This document shows positions 12,074-23,762 of a DNA stretch of 64,000 nt, in pieces; position 1 is the first letter of the stretch, and every line of letters begins with the position of its first letter. This DNA is from Triticum aestivum (taxonomy: Eukaryota > Streptophyta > Magnoliopsida > Poales > Poaceae). A model generated the notes under the pieces. The model had not been told where the DNA came from and did not search any database. It saw only the letters and a list, made by a program, of their open reading frames with translations. The translations under genes were made by a program, and so were the position numbers. The stretch covers positions 128,714,051 to 128,778,050 of the forward strand of contig NC_057797.1 in the NCBI RefSeq assembly GCF_018294505.1, written 5' to 3'.

Positions 12074-13411
12074 CTAGCTAGGGTGTGACAACTCACCCCC
12101 ACTCAAAAGAATCTCGTCCCGAGATTTAGGATCCTCCGGGAAGAAGGTGGGGTACTCAAGTCGAAGACGATCCTCCCTTTCCCAAGTGGCTTCTTTCTCG
12201 GAATGGTGTGACCATTGAACCTTGAGAAACTTGATATTCTGACGTCGAGTGGTATGCTCGGCTTGTTCAAGGATACGAACTAGATATTCCCGATATGAGA
12301 GGTTATCTTGTAGATCAAGCGTTTCGTGGTCCACTCCACAGATGGGATCCGTGAAGCAACGCCTGAGTTGAGAAACGTGGAAGACATCATGAACTCTGGA
12401 AAGATGCGGAGGTAGTTCCAATTGGTAGGCAACTTCTCCTCGTTTGGCAAGAATGCGAAAGGGTCCAATGTAACGAGGAGCCAATTTGCCTTTGATACCG
12501 AAACGATGGGTTCCCTTTAACGGAGTAACCCGAAGGTAAGCCTTCTCGTCGACTTCATAAGTCATAGGCTTATGTTTATGATCATATTGACTCTTTTGAT
12601 GAGATTGGGCTGTTTTCAATTTCTCACGAATAACGCGAACCTGCTCTTCTGCTTCCTGAATCATATCCGAGCCAAAGAGTTGTCTTTCCCCGGTTTCTGA
12701 CCAGTTAAGAGGCGTTCGACATTTTCTTCCATAGAGAACTTCGAAAGGAGCCTTGCCTAAGCTGGCTTGATAACTATTGTTATAAGCAAACCCCGCCAAT
12801 GGAAGACATTTCTCCCAACTCATTCCGAACGAGATGACAGAAGCTCGGAGCATATCTTCCAGAATTTGATTGACTCGTTCTACTTGACCACTTGATTGAG
12901 GATGGAAGGCGGTGCTAAAGGAGAGACGAGTTCCCATAGCATTTTGGAAACTTTCCCAAAATCGAGAGGTGAAGAGACTTCCACGGTCTGAGTTAATTTC
13001 CAATGGAACACCATGAAGAGACACTATTCGGGAGATGTATAAATCAGCTAGCTGGCTAGCGGTGATACTCTCACAAACAGGTAGGAAATGGGATACTTTG
13101 GAAAGACGGTCGATCACGACGAAGATGGCATTATTCCCTCTCTTGGTCCTGGGAAACCCAGTGATGAAATCCATACTGATTTTATCCCATTTCCACTCGG
13201 GAATAGCCAAAGGTTGAAGGGTGCCAGCAGGCCGTTGATGCTCTACTTTAACACGACGACAAACGTCGCAATTAGCAATGTATTGAGCGATTTCTCTCTT
13301 CATCCTAGTCCACCAAAACCTCTGGCGTAGGTCTTGATACATTTTAGTACTACCGGGATGAATGGTGAGAGGGGATTCATGAGCTTCCTTAAGGATCAAC
13401 TGGCGCAGATT
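12074..13411 (-). pseudogene. Integrase with C-terminal chromodomain, element B
   Basis: Integrates the element's DNA; the chromodomain is thought to direct chromoviruses to heterochromatin by binding histone marks. The 441-codon frame has the zinc-binding set His7, His14, Cys44, Cys47, the catalytic triad Asp77 (SMDFITGFP), Asp138 (NSDRGS) and Glu174 (SSGQVERVN), a GPF motif near residue 312 (RYIGPFRI), and a chromodomain at about 372-420 with KVQWSHHSEKEATWERE. The frame continues through the polypurine tract and ends 17 bp inside the 3' LTR. It is in phase with the upstream RNase H frame, from which one TAA (about 13410) separates it, so it is one pol gene broken by stops rather than a separate gene. 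All catalytic residues are intact. Confidence 0.9.
12091..12105 (-). other. Polypurine tract of element B
   Basis: The minus strand reads GAGTGGGGGTGAGT directly before the 3' LTR start TGTCACACC. The pol frame runs through it. Confidence 0.75.
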
Positions 13412-15027
13412 TTATTTCTTGGGAACCACCAAACGGTTCTCGAAGAAGACAGCACCTCGCTCATCCATGGAGAAACATTTAGCAACTCTGCTAGCGATGT
13501 TTTCCTTAATCCGGGATATGCCCTTATCATACCGCTGGGTGGTTATGATTTGATCCATAAGGGTAGGTTTCGCCACCAGGGTGGATAGGAATCCTCGAGG
13601 AACAATGTGAAGGTTAAGCTTACGGAATTCCTCATGGAGAGGTGGTTGACTCTGTTGTAACATCAGGTTGTTACAATAGGATTTATGGCTTAGTGCATCA
13701 GCCATGACATTGGCTTTGCCCGGGGTGTAAGTTATTCCTAAGTCGTAATCCGAGATCAACTCAACCCAACGCCTTTGCCTGAGATTCAAGTCTGGTTGGG
13801 TGAAGATATATTTCAAACTTTGGTAATCGGTTAAGATCTCGCAATGATTACCGAGGAGGTAATGTCGCCAGGTTTTAAGTTCATGGACTACAGCTGCAAG
13901 CTCTAGATCATGTGTGGGATAATTTTCCTCATGTGGGTGTAATTGCCGTGAAGCATAGGAAATTACCTAACGATCTTGCATGAGTATGCAACCTAGTCCT
14001 TGTCGCGAGGCGTCACAATAGATAATAAAGTCCTTGGAGAAATCTGGTGGTGCCAGTATGGGAGCAGATGTCAGGCGTCTTTTCAGTTCCTAAAAACTGA
14101 ACTCGCACTGTGGAGTCCACTCGAACTTTTTATCTTTCTTGAGGAGTTCAGTTAGAGGTTTAGCAACCTTGGAGAAATTCTCGACGAAGCGGCGGCAATA
14201 GCTCGCTAAGCCAAGGAAACTCCGAACTTGCTTGACCGTCTCAGGTGGAGTCCAATCAAGGACGGCTTGAACTCGCTCGGGGTTGACAGCAATACCCTTG
14301 CCAGAGATTACATGGCCTAGATAGGTCACTTCTGGCAACCAAAATTCACACTTGGAGAATTTGGCGTAAAGGCGATGCTCTCGAAGTTTCATCAATACCA
14401 GCCTTAGATGTTCGGCATGTTCTTCTTCATTCTTGGAATAGATGAGTATGTCATCGAGGTATACCATGACGAATTTATCCAAGTACTCCATGAAAATCGA
14501 GTTCATTAACCGAGAGAAGGTAGCTGGGGCATTGGTTAAACCGAAGGACATGACGGTGTACTCGTATTGGCCATAACGAGTAACAAAGGCCGTTTTGGGA
14601 ATGTCCCCGTTTCTGATTTTGATTTGATGGTAGCCCAACCTCAAATCCATCTTGGAAAAGACTGAGGATCCAGCGAGCTGATCATACAGATCGTTAATCC
14701 TAGGAAGCGGGTATTTGTTCTTGATGGTGACCAGGTTGACAGGGTGGTAGTCTACAACCATTCGATCCGTTCCATCCTTCTTCTTGACGAAGAGGACGGG
14801 GCAAGCCCAAGGAGAGGAACTAGGACGGATGAAACCCTTTTTCAAGGACTCATCGAGTTGGTTCTTAAGCTCGGTTAGTTCTAAGGGTGCCATCTTGTAG
14901 GGTCTTCTAGAAATTGGCACGGTTCCTGGAACAAGGTCTATCACAAACTCGACATCCCTGTCAGGTGGAACACCTGGCAGTTCTTTTGGAAAGACATCCA
15001 GAAAGTCTCGGACTATCGGACATCCTC
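13412..15027 (-). pseudogene. Reverse transcriptase and RNase H of element B
   Basis: Copies the element RNA to DNA and degrades the template. The RT frame is open from about 15027 to 14090 and shows the conserved order: [18 protein letters not shown], the motif A aspartate in [23 protein letters not shown], and the active site [10 protein letters not shown]. RNase H and tether sequence continue in the same frame from 14089 to 13412 (YCDASRQGLGCIL, then [21 protein letters not shown]). In-frame stops occur at 14090 (TAG) and near 13968 (TAG), both explainable as CAG to TAG, and at the junction with integrase. No frameshift is needed to read RT to chromodomain. Gag-protease is in a different frame. 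Confidence 0.9.
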
Positions 15028-15078
15028 AAGGTCTGGAAGGGGGTTGGCATTTAGGGAGTAAAGCTGGCGCTTGGCCAC

Positions 15079-16551
15079 TCAAGTTAAGACATTGACTGTC
15101 CTGCCCGATGGGTGAGTAAGATGAACGGTTCTAGTGGCACAATCAATCTTAGCGTAATGAGCTGACATCCAGTCCATACCCAAGATGATTTTTATGTCCG
15201 TGGACTTGAGAGCTATCAAGGATGCAAGGAAGACAAGTCTATCGACAAGAATTACGTTCCCATGACTTACTCTAGAAGTTTGCCATTTGGAACCCGGAGT
15301 TTGAATTACCATGGAAGTGGGCATGTCACAGAATGTCGTGTTATGCAATCGAGCATAGCTCTCGGATATGAATGAATGAGATGCTCCAGTATCGAAAAGA
15401 ACAGATGCCGGATGGCAGTTAACAAGGAGCGTACCAAGGACGACGTTGGGATCCTCATGAGCCTCCTCGGCTGAAACATAGTTGATATGGCCACATGCAG
15501 TGGTGGCCGGCTTGGCGTAGAATGTTTTTCCCGTGGGCTTACCACGGCCAACGGACTTTCCAGTTTGATTGGGGTTGTTGTTCTGGGGACACTCTCGGCT
15601 ATAGTGACCCGGCTCTCCACACTTAAAGCATGTCACCACATTGGGGCGTGGAGCAGCATTAGCAGCGGGGCCACCATAGGGCTTGGGCGGTGCAAATTGC
15701 TGGTTGGGACGAGGCGCCTCAAAGGATGGCCTCGGGATGAACCTGGGTGGCAGTGCCGTGCTTGGGATCCACACCCGGCGCTTCTGAGCTCCAGAGCCGG
15801 ATGAAGAGCCAAAGTCACGGGAGTGCTTGCGTGAAGCGTCATAATCAGTCTGGCCTATCTCAGCACTGATGGCTTTATTGACCAACTTCTGAAAGGAGGT
15901 GCACTCGTGCAGACGAAGATCGCGGCGAAGCTCAGGGCTAAGTCCCTTGCGGAACCTTGCTTGCTTCTTAGCGTCAGTAGATACCTCTTCGGGAGCATAG
16001 CATGCCAGATTTCCAAATTCACGACTATAAGCATCCACAGTCAGTCTTCCTTGGGTGAAGTTGCAGAACTCCTCCCTCTTGCGATCCATGAGACCTTCCG
16101 GAATGTGATGCTCGCGGAAAGCCTCAATGAACTCAGCCCAAGTAGTAACTTGGCTGACCGGGCGCATAGCTTCGAAGTTTTCCCACCAAAGGCTAGCAGG
16201 GCCTTCGAGGTGATAGGCAGCATAGGTAACCTTGTCGGCTTCGGCTACGTTGGCAGAACATAGCTTGTGAGTGATGCTGCGGAGCCAGTCATCCGCGTCG
16301 AGGGGTTCGACGGAATGGTTAAACTTTGGTGGGTACAGCTTGATAAAGTCATTGATTGACACCAAGTCATTTCGTGGGTGGCGTGCAGTGTTCTGCTCAA
16401 TCCGCTCTAGCAGGCGGTTAGTCTCACGCTTGTTTCTTTCCGCCTCCAGCATTACTTCGGCCAGAGAAGGCGGGTGAGGCAAATTTTCACCTCTAGCTGC
16501 ACTGGCTTTCCCCTGCTCCGAGGCAGCAGGGTTGCTGCGGGTGTTGACCAT
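15079..16551 (-). CDS. gag: Gag-protease polyprotein of element B (490 aa)
   Basis: Intact ATG frame. Residues about 60-235 are the retrotransposon gag (capsid) domain, with LEGPASLWWENFEAM and the following helices. Residues 308-321 are a CCHC zinc knuckle (CFKCGEPGHYSREC), which binds the RNA genome. Residues 387-390 are DTGA, the aspartic protease active site (VLFDTGASHSFI), followed by ILGMDWM near residue 456. Length and domain order are normal for chromoviruses. Its start overlaps the end of an upstream ORF in another frame (16452-16551). It is the best preserved gag in the window, although pol in the same copy has stops. Confidence 0.92.
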   Translation of the reverse strand: MVNTRSNPAASEQGKASAARGENLPHPPSLAEVMLEAERNKRETNRLLERIEQNTARHPRNDLVSINDFIKLYPPKFNHSVEPLDADDWLRSITHKLCSANVAEADKVTYAAYHLEGPASLWWENFEAMRPVSQVTTWAEFIEAFREHHIPEGLMDRKREEFCNFTQGRLTVDAYSREFGNLACYAPEEVSTDAKKQARFRKGLSPELRRDLRLHECTSFQKLVNKAISAEIGQTDYDASRKHSRDFGSSSGSGAQKRRVWIPSTALPPRFIPRPSFEAPRPNQQFAPPKPYGGPAANAAPRPNVVTCFKCGEPGHYSRECPQNNNPNQTGKSVGRGKPTGKTFYAKPATTACGHINYVSAEEAHEDPNVVLGTLLVNCHPASVLFDTGASHSFISESYARLHNTTFCDMPTSMVIQTPGSKWQTSRVSHGNVILVDRLVFLASLIALKSTDIKIILGMDWMSAHYAKIDCATRTVHLTHPSGRTVNVLT

Positions 16552-17291
16552 CCTCCATAGCCTGGAAGTTCAACGTGACCATCCAGGAACAGACGGTCCT
16601 GAGGAGCCTGTGGACCATAGGGGCTAGGATGAGGTCTTGGACCAACAATCGGTGGCCTACGGGGACCACGGGATGGGGTGATGCCTCCCACATCACGCCA
16701 ATCCACCATGTTTGGCAGAGCTGATCTCACAAGATACAGATCCCTTGTATCCATACATCCAGCTTGCACCGCAGGTGCAAACCGAGTCAATGTGGCCCAA
16801 TGATCAGCACGGGTATTGAAAAGCTCCAGCCTCAAGGCCCGATTCTCTCGGTCCTTATCTTCGAGCATCGCAGCAGTGGTACGAGTTAATGAGTCCTCCT
16901 GATTGGAGTCAGCATAGATAGCCTGAAGATACCCCTGCGCTCCCGGAAGTGAAGCTGGCATGTAATGGAAGTCGGTGTTCCGAAGCAGGCCAGTCCGGAC
17001 TCGCAAGATGGTCATCATGGAATAGGCAGCATCCTGCACAGCCATCTCAACAGTAACCCCGAGTCCATAGGAATAGTGAAGGGGGTCGTTAGATCCAGGA
17101 TAAGAAGGAAATATCCTGACGGTGCAGAGATATTGGCTTTGATTAAAGTCGCGGAACTGCTCTTCAACGGTGTATTCGGGATACCAACGGTAGCCCGTCT
17201 CGATCATTACCCGGACTAACATAGCAGTATGACCGGGCACATCGAGGCACCGGGTCAGGCGAACCACTTGGTTTTGAACACGGTTGGCCAT
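16452..17291 (-). CDS. Extra ORF upstream of gag in element B (279 aa), function unknown
   Basis: An intact frame lying between primer site and gag, where most Gypsy elements have an untranslated leader. I start it at the ATG at 17291 (MANRVQNQVV); the frame is open to 17438 and another ATG lies at 17420. Residues about 10-110 look like a folded domain: hydrophobic strands (MLVRVMIETGYRWYPEY, YLCTVRIFPSYPG) and then LGVTVEMAVQDAAYSMMTIL. The strand order and terminal Ala-rich helix faintly recall double-stranded RNA-binding domains, which is speculation. A charged helical middle follows (DKDRENRALRLELFNTRADH) and a Pro/Gly-rich tail. It overlaps gag by 100 bp in another phase. I know of no assigned function; it could be an accessory protein translated before gag. 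Confidence 0.65.
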   Translation of the reverse strand: MANRVQNQVVRLTRCLDVPGHTAMLVRVMIETGYRWYPEYTVEEQFRDFNQSQYLCTVRIFPSYPGSNDPLHYSYGLGVTVEMAVQDAAYSMMTILRVRTGLLRNTDFHYMPASLPGAQGYLQAIYADSNQEDSLTRTTAAMLEDKDRENRALRLELFNTRADHWATLTRFAPAVQAGCMDTRDLYLVRSALPNMVDWRDVGGITPSRGPRRPPIVGPRPHPSPYGPQAPQDRLFLDGHVELPGYGGWSTPAATLLPRSRGKPVQLEVKICLTRLLWPK

Positions 17292-17712
17292 CTGGAAGCA
17301 CAACCACAATGCAAAGACATCAGAATTTCTAGGGAAAATTGGACGGCATAACAGCTGTAAATGCTCACAAAAAGATTTGAGATATCCACAACAGTTCGCA
17401 ATACCACTCAGCAACATCATATCAAGATTCTGATCCAATTAGCAACATACTAAAATAGTAGAAACTGAACTGGGGCTTGTAGCATCAATCCTATAAGCTA
17501 CTACGGATTAGTAACACGTGAACCTAATAGAAGGAGAGAGCCTAGTCCTTAACCCACGTTGAATGAGAAGAGAATGACTCAGATCAGAGGCATAGGGTAA
17601 AGGAGTAAAAGAGCCTTACGTTCCCTCACACAATTAATTCCCCTACATATAACTAAAGCATTTCTAGACTCAACATCGACCAGTTTGGCTCAACGAACCT
17701 ACAGGCAGTCCA

Positions 17713-17727
17713 GCTCTGATGCCAACG
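17713..17727 (-). other. Primer binding site of element B
   Basis: Two bases inside the 5' LTR the minus strand reads TTGGCATCAGAGCTG. This is the initiator tRNA-Met type site TGGTATCAGAGC with one substitution (T to C), usual for chromoviruses. Confidence 0.75.
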
Positions 17728-17728
17728 C

Positions 17729-20700
17729 TGTCAGGACCCTGACTCCAAGTCACATCGATCTAGCCGGTAACACCTCATATCACTTTGCGGCCTCACGCAC
17801 GGTATCCCACGGGTGTCACCTTACCATGGCTCGGGACCGTTTGCGCCTTTTGGCTCACGTATATGATAGTGTCGCTAGCATCCATATGACAGAGAACCTG
17901 GGCCTACATGGCTAGTCATGAACCCAAAGCGGCACAGACCTATGGAGACAGGCATACATGAATCACATCGAACATGTCGGTCATCAGCGAGTGATTCCGG
18001 GCTGTAGCACTGGGCTAACAGGACTCCGGGGAACCCGGGCTGTAGCAGGCTAGGTAGGACTCCGGAAATCACAGCATGACATTTCCCCGAAGGGACAGAC
18101 ATAGGAACGAAGTGAAACACATGCCGGCCAGTCAAGTGTCCTGAACAGTAGTGCTAGGCTAGTAGGACTCCGGTGAACCGGGCTGTAGCGGACTACTATG
18201 GCTCGAGGAACACTAGACTACATTTCCCCATAAGAAAGGCTGCCAAGGATAAACAACTAGATTGTCAGATCCCACTCATACCAAGCATTTCAATCATACA
18301 CACAATATGCCCGATATGAGTACATACAACATGGCATCACAACAAAACTCTACAACTCAAGTACTTTATTTAAAGGCTCCAGGGAGCCATACATAACATG
18401 TTCATACAGATAGGGGTCACATGACCCAACACTCAAGTCATTCAAACATATAAGCACATGCGGAAGCAACTAGTCTGAGTACAGACTCTAGAAAGAAAGA
18501 AGGCTTCTCGAAGCCTGTCTATCTACATAGGGCCCTCCATGGCCAGGATCACCACCTGGGTGGCTAGTCACTCGTCGACGTCAAGGTCTACGTAGAACCC
18601 ATCGGAGGGGGCGGTGTTGTCTTCTGAAACAGTAATTAAGCAAACATGAGTACAAAGGTACTCAGCAAGTCTTACATCAGAACCTACTATACATGCTTAT
18701 TCTCAAGAAGGTGGAGGGGTTAATGCAGCAAGCCAGCTTTGACTCTTGGCTAAGCTATCCTACGGAACTTCACCAGTAAATAGTTTTCGCACACGAGTCC
18801 ACTACTCACCAACACAATACTCCACCGGGGATCCTCCCTCGTCATCCTACGAGAGGGCCATCCTCGGTACTCACACTTATCTTGAGTCTTTTATTAGTAC
18901 CCATTAACTTGTCTATGAACTGTATAGGCAACCAAGTAGTCCTTTACCACGAACGCGGCTATTCGAATAGTTTAATACCCTACAGGGGTGTACTTCTTCA
19001 TACACGCTTTCACCACTTACCGCCGTTTACACGACATGTACTCGGCAACCTTCAAGCGGAAGCCCAGTGAGGGTGTCGACCACAGCCTACCTAAACACTT
19101 AAGTCTCTAGTCCAGGTTTATCGCCTATCCAGGTTCCATCCGCAGGGAGTCCAGCCGAGGTTTCCACATACGGCCCCGAACGATGTGAACAGGGATCCCG
19201 AGACACCAAACGGGTGACTCGGTACATCATGCCATGGTGTATCTACCGCAACATAGCCCACCCCTAGGGTCAGCGCTATGCACGGCCGCCAACACATAAC
19301 CTACAAACACCAGAAACTATTTGCAACTCCTGGACAGAGTACTAGGGTGGTTAAGAAGCCGAGAGGGTCAATTAAGGATCCCAATGCATGGTAGTAGCTG
19401 AATCTTAAATCACACATACAGATCTCAGTTCTTAGGGATGGCCTCAATGAAACAACCCACCATGTACTCCTACATGGCCTCTCATCGATACCTTTACCAA
19501 AACATGTTCAACACATCCCTCACATTACCGGCATAAGCATTTCACTCTGGCCCATCACCCAGATGAACCAGACCTGACACAACTCTAAGCATAGCAGGCA
19601 TAGCAAGGTAGGAATCACATACATGGCTCAATCAACTCCTACACATGCTAGTGGGTTTCATCTAGTTACTATGGCAATGACAGGTCATGCAGAGGATAAG
19701 GGTTCAACTACCGTAGCACACAGCAGTTTGAATCGCGTTGTCTTAATGCAGTAAACAAGAGCAGAAGCGAGAACATGGGTTTGTATCGGAATGATCAATG
19801 GTTGCTTGCCTGTTGGAGTGGTAGTGGGATACTGCCCTTCAGTTGGATACTCGTGAATATCCTCGGAGGCAGAACCTACCACGAAGAACACATCGGAGCA
19901 CAATCAACACATGACGATATGCAACAATATGATGCATGCTATGGCATGGCAATATGAATGTTTCTTGGCCTAATGCAAGCTATAACAGAAAGGAATGAAC
20001 TCATTCAAATATTAACTCATTAAACATGGCCTTAATAGTGCATTTCCTTATTCTGCTTAAACAGCAAGGTAAACTTGTTTTGTCATGCATGAAACCATTA
20101 CAGATGGATAGATTGAATTTTTCTGATCATTTTTCATATATAAATCTTTGCATTTGGAGCTATGGTTGATTTTCTATGATTTTTAGAAGTTTTAACTATT
20201 TTCTGGAAATTCCTGAATAAAAATAAATCTAGAAAATGCAATACTGCGTCAGCATTGCATCATGCTGACCTCAGCAGGTCAAAGGCGCCAGCCCAGGTCA
20301 AACCTGACTGGTGGGCCCCTTCTGTCAGCCTCTCAGCTAATTAACAGGATTAGATTAACACTAATTAGCTGTCAGTGGGGCCTGGGCCAACATGTCAGTG
20401 ACTGATTTAATTAAAATTAATTAAAACTAATCCTAAATTAGTTAGCAGACCGGCCCCACCTGTCATAGACTCAGGAGGGGTCTACCTGGGCCCACCCAGG
20501 AGTCAAACTGGGTCAAACTCGCCGGCGACTCGACGCCGGCGAGGCCCGAGACGGTGGCGCAGCTCGGAAAACGCCCACAGGGCACGGGCGAGGCCGTTCT
20601 TGGGCTCGTTGGAGAGCTCTTGCAGTCGCGCATCTAGTGGTGGTGGAGGCCGGGCCTACGATGGCCGGAGACGACGACGACGAGCTCCAAGGCGGCGGCC

Positions 20701-21867
20701 GGAGTTCGGCCATGTGCGGGGAGTGGGCTGCGGCGTGCAAACACGGAAACTGAAGCGCTAGCGAGGCACTACGCGATGCGGCAAGCACGTTTCATAGCAC
20801 GGGAGGACCAAATGGTCGCCGGAGCAACGCCGGCGACGAGCTCGAGCGGAGACGAGCTTCGGCCATGGTGGAACTATGGCCTAGAGGGTGCAAACGCGTG
20901 GAAAAGAAGAGGGGAAAGGCGGTGGAGCTCACAGGGAGGTCGATGAGCAGCTCAGTGGGCTCGTGGGCGACCGGAGCGAGGCGAATTGATGGACGGCGTC
21001 TGGCGGGTACCGAGGTTCAAGACGGCGCGATAGCGGCGATGCAGGGCCTCCGGCGAAGCGTGGCTCGGTGGGGAGGGCGAGGGCGTCGTGGCGGAGCGAT
21101 TTGGCTTGTCGGAGGGGCGAGGGGGTGGCTCTGGCGTCGTCTACGGCGAACAGCGGCGAGGAACGCCCTCGGGCATCGTGGGAGATAGTGAGGGAGACGA
21201 GGGGGAGAGTGAGCGAGGATGAGAGGGGGGCGTGGGGGTCGCGTGGCACCCCTAGGCGTCTCCAGGCGTCGGCGGAAGCAGGAGGTGGCCGGCGTATGGC
21301 CGCGGGCGCCGGCCATGCGCTCCGTGTCCTTCTGGCGCGAGGAGGACGACGACTGGCAGGGCCAGTCGGCTGGGCCAAGCCAGGTGGGCTGGGCCAGCAC
21401 AGGTAAGGCCCAGGTAGCTTCCCTCTCTCTGTTTCTTTTATTTGTTTCTGTTTTTCTAACTAACTGCAATTGTTGGGCTTTAAATAAAATACTAAAACGT
21501 TTCCAAAAATCCTGAAAATAATTGTGGGCTCTGTTTAGATTATTTCCAACAGCAAACATTTATTTCCAGAATTATTTGGGCATTTAAATTATTTTATAGC
21601 ATTTAAATGCCCAAATTCAAATAGTTATGATTTAATTCAATGACCTTCTGTTGACCTAGAAAATTGTGCACCAATTTTTCCAGAGGTTTTAACCCAAGAC
21701 AAAGAGGGTGAACTTTTTAGAAGGGCATTTCAGGTTCATTGAAAATAATTTTAGTAAACCTAGTTGTTTCCAGGGGGTGTTGGGGGTTTCTGCTTTCCCC
21801 ATTTCAAATTTAAGAGAAATTTAAACATGATGCACACTCTAATGCTTGAACTAGCTAGGGTGTGACA
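17729..21867 (-). repeat. 5' LTR of element B (4139 bp)
   Basis: The upstream copy of the long LTR in transcription sense. Ends and layout match 7938-12090; it differs by scattered, mostly transition substitutions and small indels. It would drive transcription toward lower coordinates. Its GC-rich block (20513-21420) has lost the single long frame seen in the other copy. Confidence 0.93.
18568..18623 (-). other. Exon-like acidic coding stretch in the 5' LTR of B
   Basis: Minus-strand acceptor-like TTTCAG is followed by a frame coding DNTAPSDGFYVDLDVDE and TGA. The 3' LTR copy (8777-8832) differs in one residue. The combination of a splice acceptor, a short acidic tail and a stop resembles the pattern seen in the LTR of C. 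Confidence 0.35.
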
Positions 21868-23741
21868 CCAGAAGACTCGGAATGACACTTGCGTAGGATT
21901 TTTTCCTGTTCATGCTCAGGTACACAACGTCTAATAACACCATCTACTCCTTCTTTATAAAGATGTGGGTCATCCCAAAAGTAATGTCTCAAATCATAGA
22001 AGAACTTTTTCTTTTGTTGGTATGTGAAGCTAGGTGGTATAAATTTAGCAACAATATAATTAGCATAATCAGCATACCATGGAGTACTACGAGAATTACT
22101 TATAACATTTAATTGTTCATCAGGAAAGTTATCATTAATAGGTAGTGGGTCATCAAGAATATTTTCTAACCTAGGTAAGTTGTGTGCAACGGGATTCTTA
22201 GCTCCCTTTCTATCAACAATATGCAAATCAAATTCTTGTAGCAAGGGAACCCATCTAATAAGTCTAGGTTTAGCATCTTTATTTTCCATAAGATATTTAA
22301 TAGTAGCATGATCAGTTTGAATAGTTACTTTAGAATCAACAATATAAGATTTGAACTTATCACAAGCAAATACAACTGCTAAAAGTTCTTTTTCAGTACT
22401 AGCATAATTTCTTTGAGCATTGTCTAGAGTCTTACTAGCATAATGAATAACATTTAATTTCTTATCAACTCTTTGCCCTAGAACAGCACCTACAGCATAA
22501 TCACTAGCATCACACATAATTTCAAAGGGTAAATTCCAATCAGGTGGATGAACAACAGGTGCAGTGACTAATGCTTTCTTAAGTATTTCAAATGCTTCTA
22601 CACAATCATCATCAAAGACAAATGGTATATCTTTTTGCAATAAATTAGTCAAAGGCCGAGAAATTTTTTAGAAGTCCTTAATGAACCTTCTATAAAATCC
22701 GGCGTGACGAAGGAAAGTTATTATACCTTTGATGTCCTTGGGACATGGCATCTTTTCAATAGCATCAACCTTGGCTTTATCAACTTCAATACCTCTTTCA
22801 GAAACTTTGTGCCCCAAGACAATACCTTCATTAACCATAAAGTGGCACTTTTCCCAATTCAAGCAAGATTAGTTTCTTCACATCTCTGCAAAACTCGATC
22901 AAGATTGCTCAAGCAATCATCAAAAGAGGAACCATAGACGGAAAAGTCATCCATGAAAACCTCACAAATATTTTCACAAAATTCAGAGAATATAGCCATC
23001 ATGCATCTTTGAAAGGTAGCAGGTGCATTACATAAACCAAAAGGCATATGCCTATAAGAAAAAGTACCAAAAGGGCATGTAAAAGTAGTCTTTGATTGAT
23101 CTCTAGCCGACACTGGTATTTGAGAGAAACCAGAATAACCATCTAGAAAGCAATAGTGTGTATGTTTGCATAATGTTTCTAGCATTTGATCAATAAAAGG
23201 TAAGGGGTAATGATCTTTCTTAGTAGCTTTATTTAATTTGCGGAAATCAATTACCATCCTATAACCTGTGATAATTCTTTGTGGAATCAATTCATCTTTA
23301 TTATTAGGAACAATAGTAATACCTCCCTTCTTAGGGACACAATGGACAACTTACCCACTCACTATCAGCAACGGGGTAGATTATACCTGCCTCCAGAAGC
23401 TTTAGTATTTCTTTTCTTACCACTTCTTTCATTTTAGGATTTAGACGTCGTTGAGGATCACGAACTGGTTTGGCATCTACTTCCAAATTTATTTTATGTT
23501 GACATAGAGTGGGACTAATGCCCTTAAGATCATCAAGAGTATATCCAATAGCAGCACAATGCTTCTTCAGAGTTTTCAATAATCTTTCTTCTTCATGCTC
23601 TGAAAGGTTAGCACTAATAATAATAGGATATATCTTCTTTTCATCAAGATAAGCATATTTAAGATTATCAGGCAAAGGTTTAAGCTCAAACACGGGATCA
23701 CCCTTGGGTGGAGGAGGATCCCCTAAAATTTCAACAGGCAA
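21868..23741 (-). pseudogene. Reverse transcriptase, RNase H and start of integrase of element A
   Basis: Pol core of element A, reading from 23741 down to the B insertion at 21868. Order: linker and RT start (LLEAGIIYPVADSEWVS), RT with YCFLDGYSGFSQIPV (motif A Asp), MPFGLCNAPATFQRCMM and active site VFMDDFSVYGSSFDD, then RNase H ([38 protein letters not shown]), then the integrase zinc-binding start near the insertion. The FMDD and FSVYG context is typical of the Athila lineage. Frameshifts near 23345 and near 22862 and a stop at about 22666 break the gene into frames 23331-23741, 22859-23290, 22668-22862 and 21855-22652; the last runs a few codons into the LTR of B. Confidence 0.9.
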
Positions 23742-23762
23742 ATTGTGTTGCAGAATAGGTTC

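Larger units (their letters stand above)
7938..12090 (-). repeat. 3' LTR of element B (4153 bp)
   Basis: Minus strand starts TGTCACACCCTAGCTAGTTC and ends GGGTCCTGACA (a C-to-T variant in this copy), with TG...CA ends in a short inverted repeat. It matches 17729-21867 nearly base for base. The LTR has an AT-rich U3-like part, a GC-rich block (10735-11640), an AT-rich intron-like part and a final mixed part. The size is large for a Gypsy LTR but usual in the Tekay/Del chromovirus group. Confidence 0.93.
7938..21867 (-). mobile_element. Element B: complete Tekay/Del-like chromovirus with 4.1 kb LTRs
   Basis: Two direct LTRs (7938-12090 and 17729-21867) enclose a 5.6 kb internal region transcribed from the minus strand: LTR, Met-type primer site, an extra ORF, gag-protease, RT-RNase H, integrase with chromodomain, polypurine tract, LTR. 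Flanking pentamers are CCATA (7933-7937) and CCAGA (21868-21872), a target-site duplication with one mismatch. Removing the element and one pentamer restores an open reading frame across the integrase of A, which confirms the boundaries. Spot comparison of the LTRs gives about 98% identity. Pol has in-frame stops, so the copy is defective. Confidence 0.95.

Noticed and set aside
10735..21559. Long overlapping open frames on both strands in the GC-rich blocks (11012-11371, 11290-11628, 20865-21188 and others) as host genes
   Set aside because: They lie inside the two direct LTR copies of B, are not equally open in both copies, and have the Pro/Arg/Ser composition expected from GC-rich sequence.
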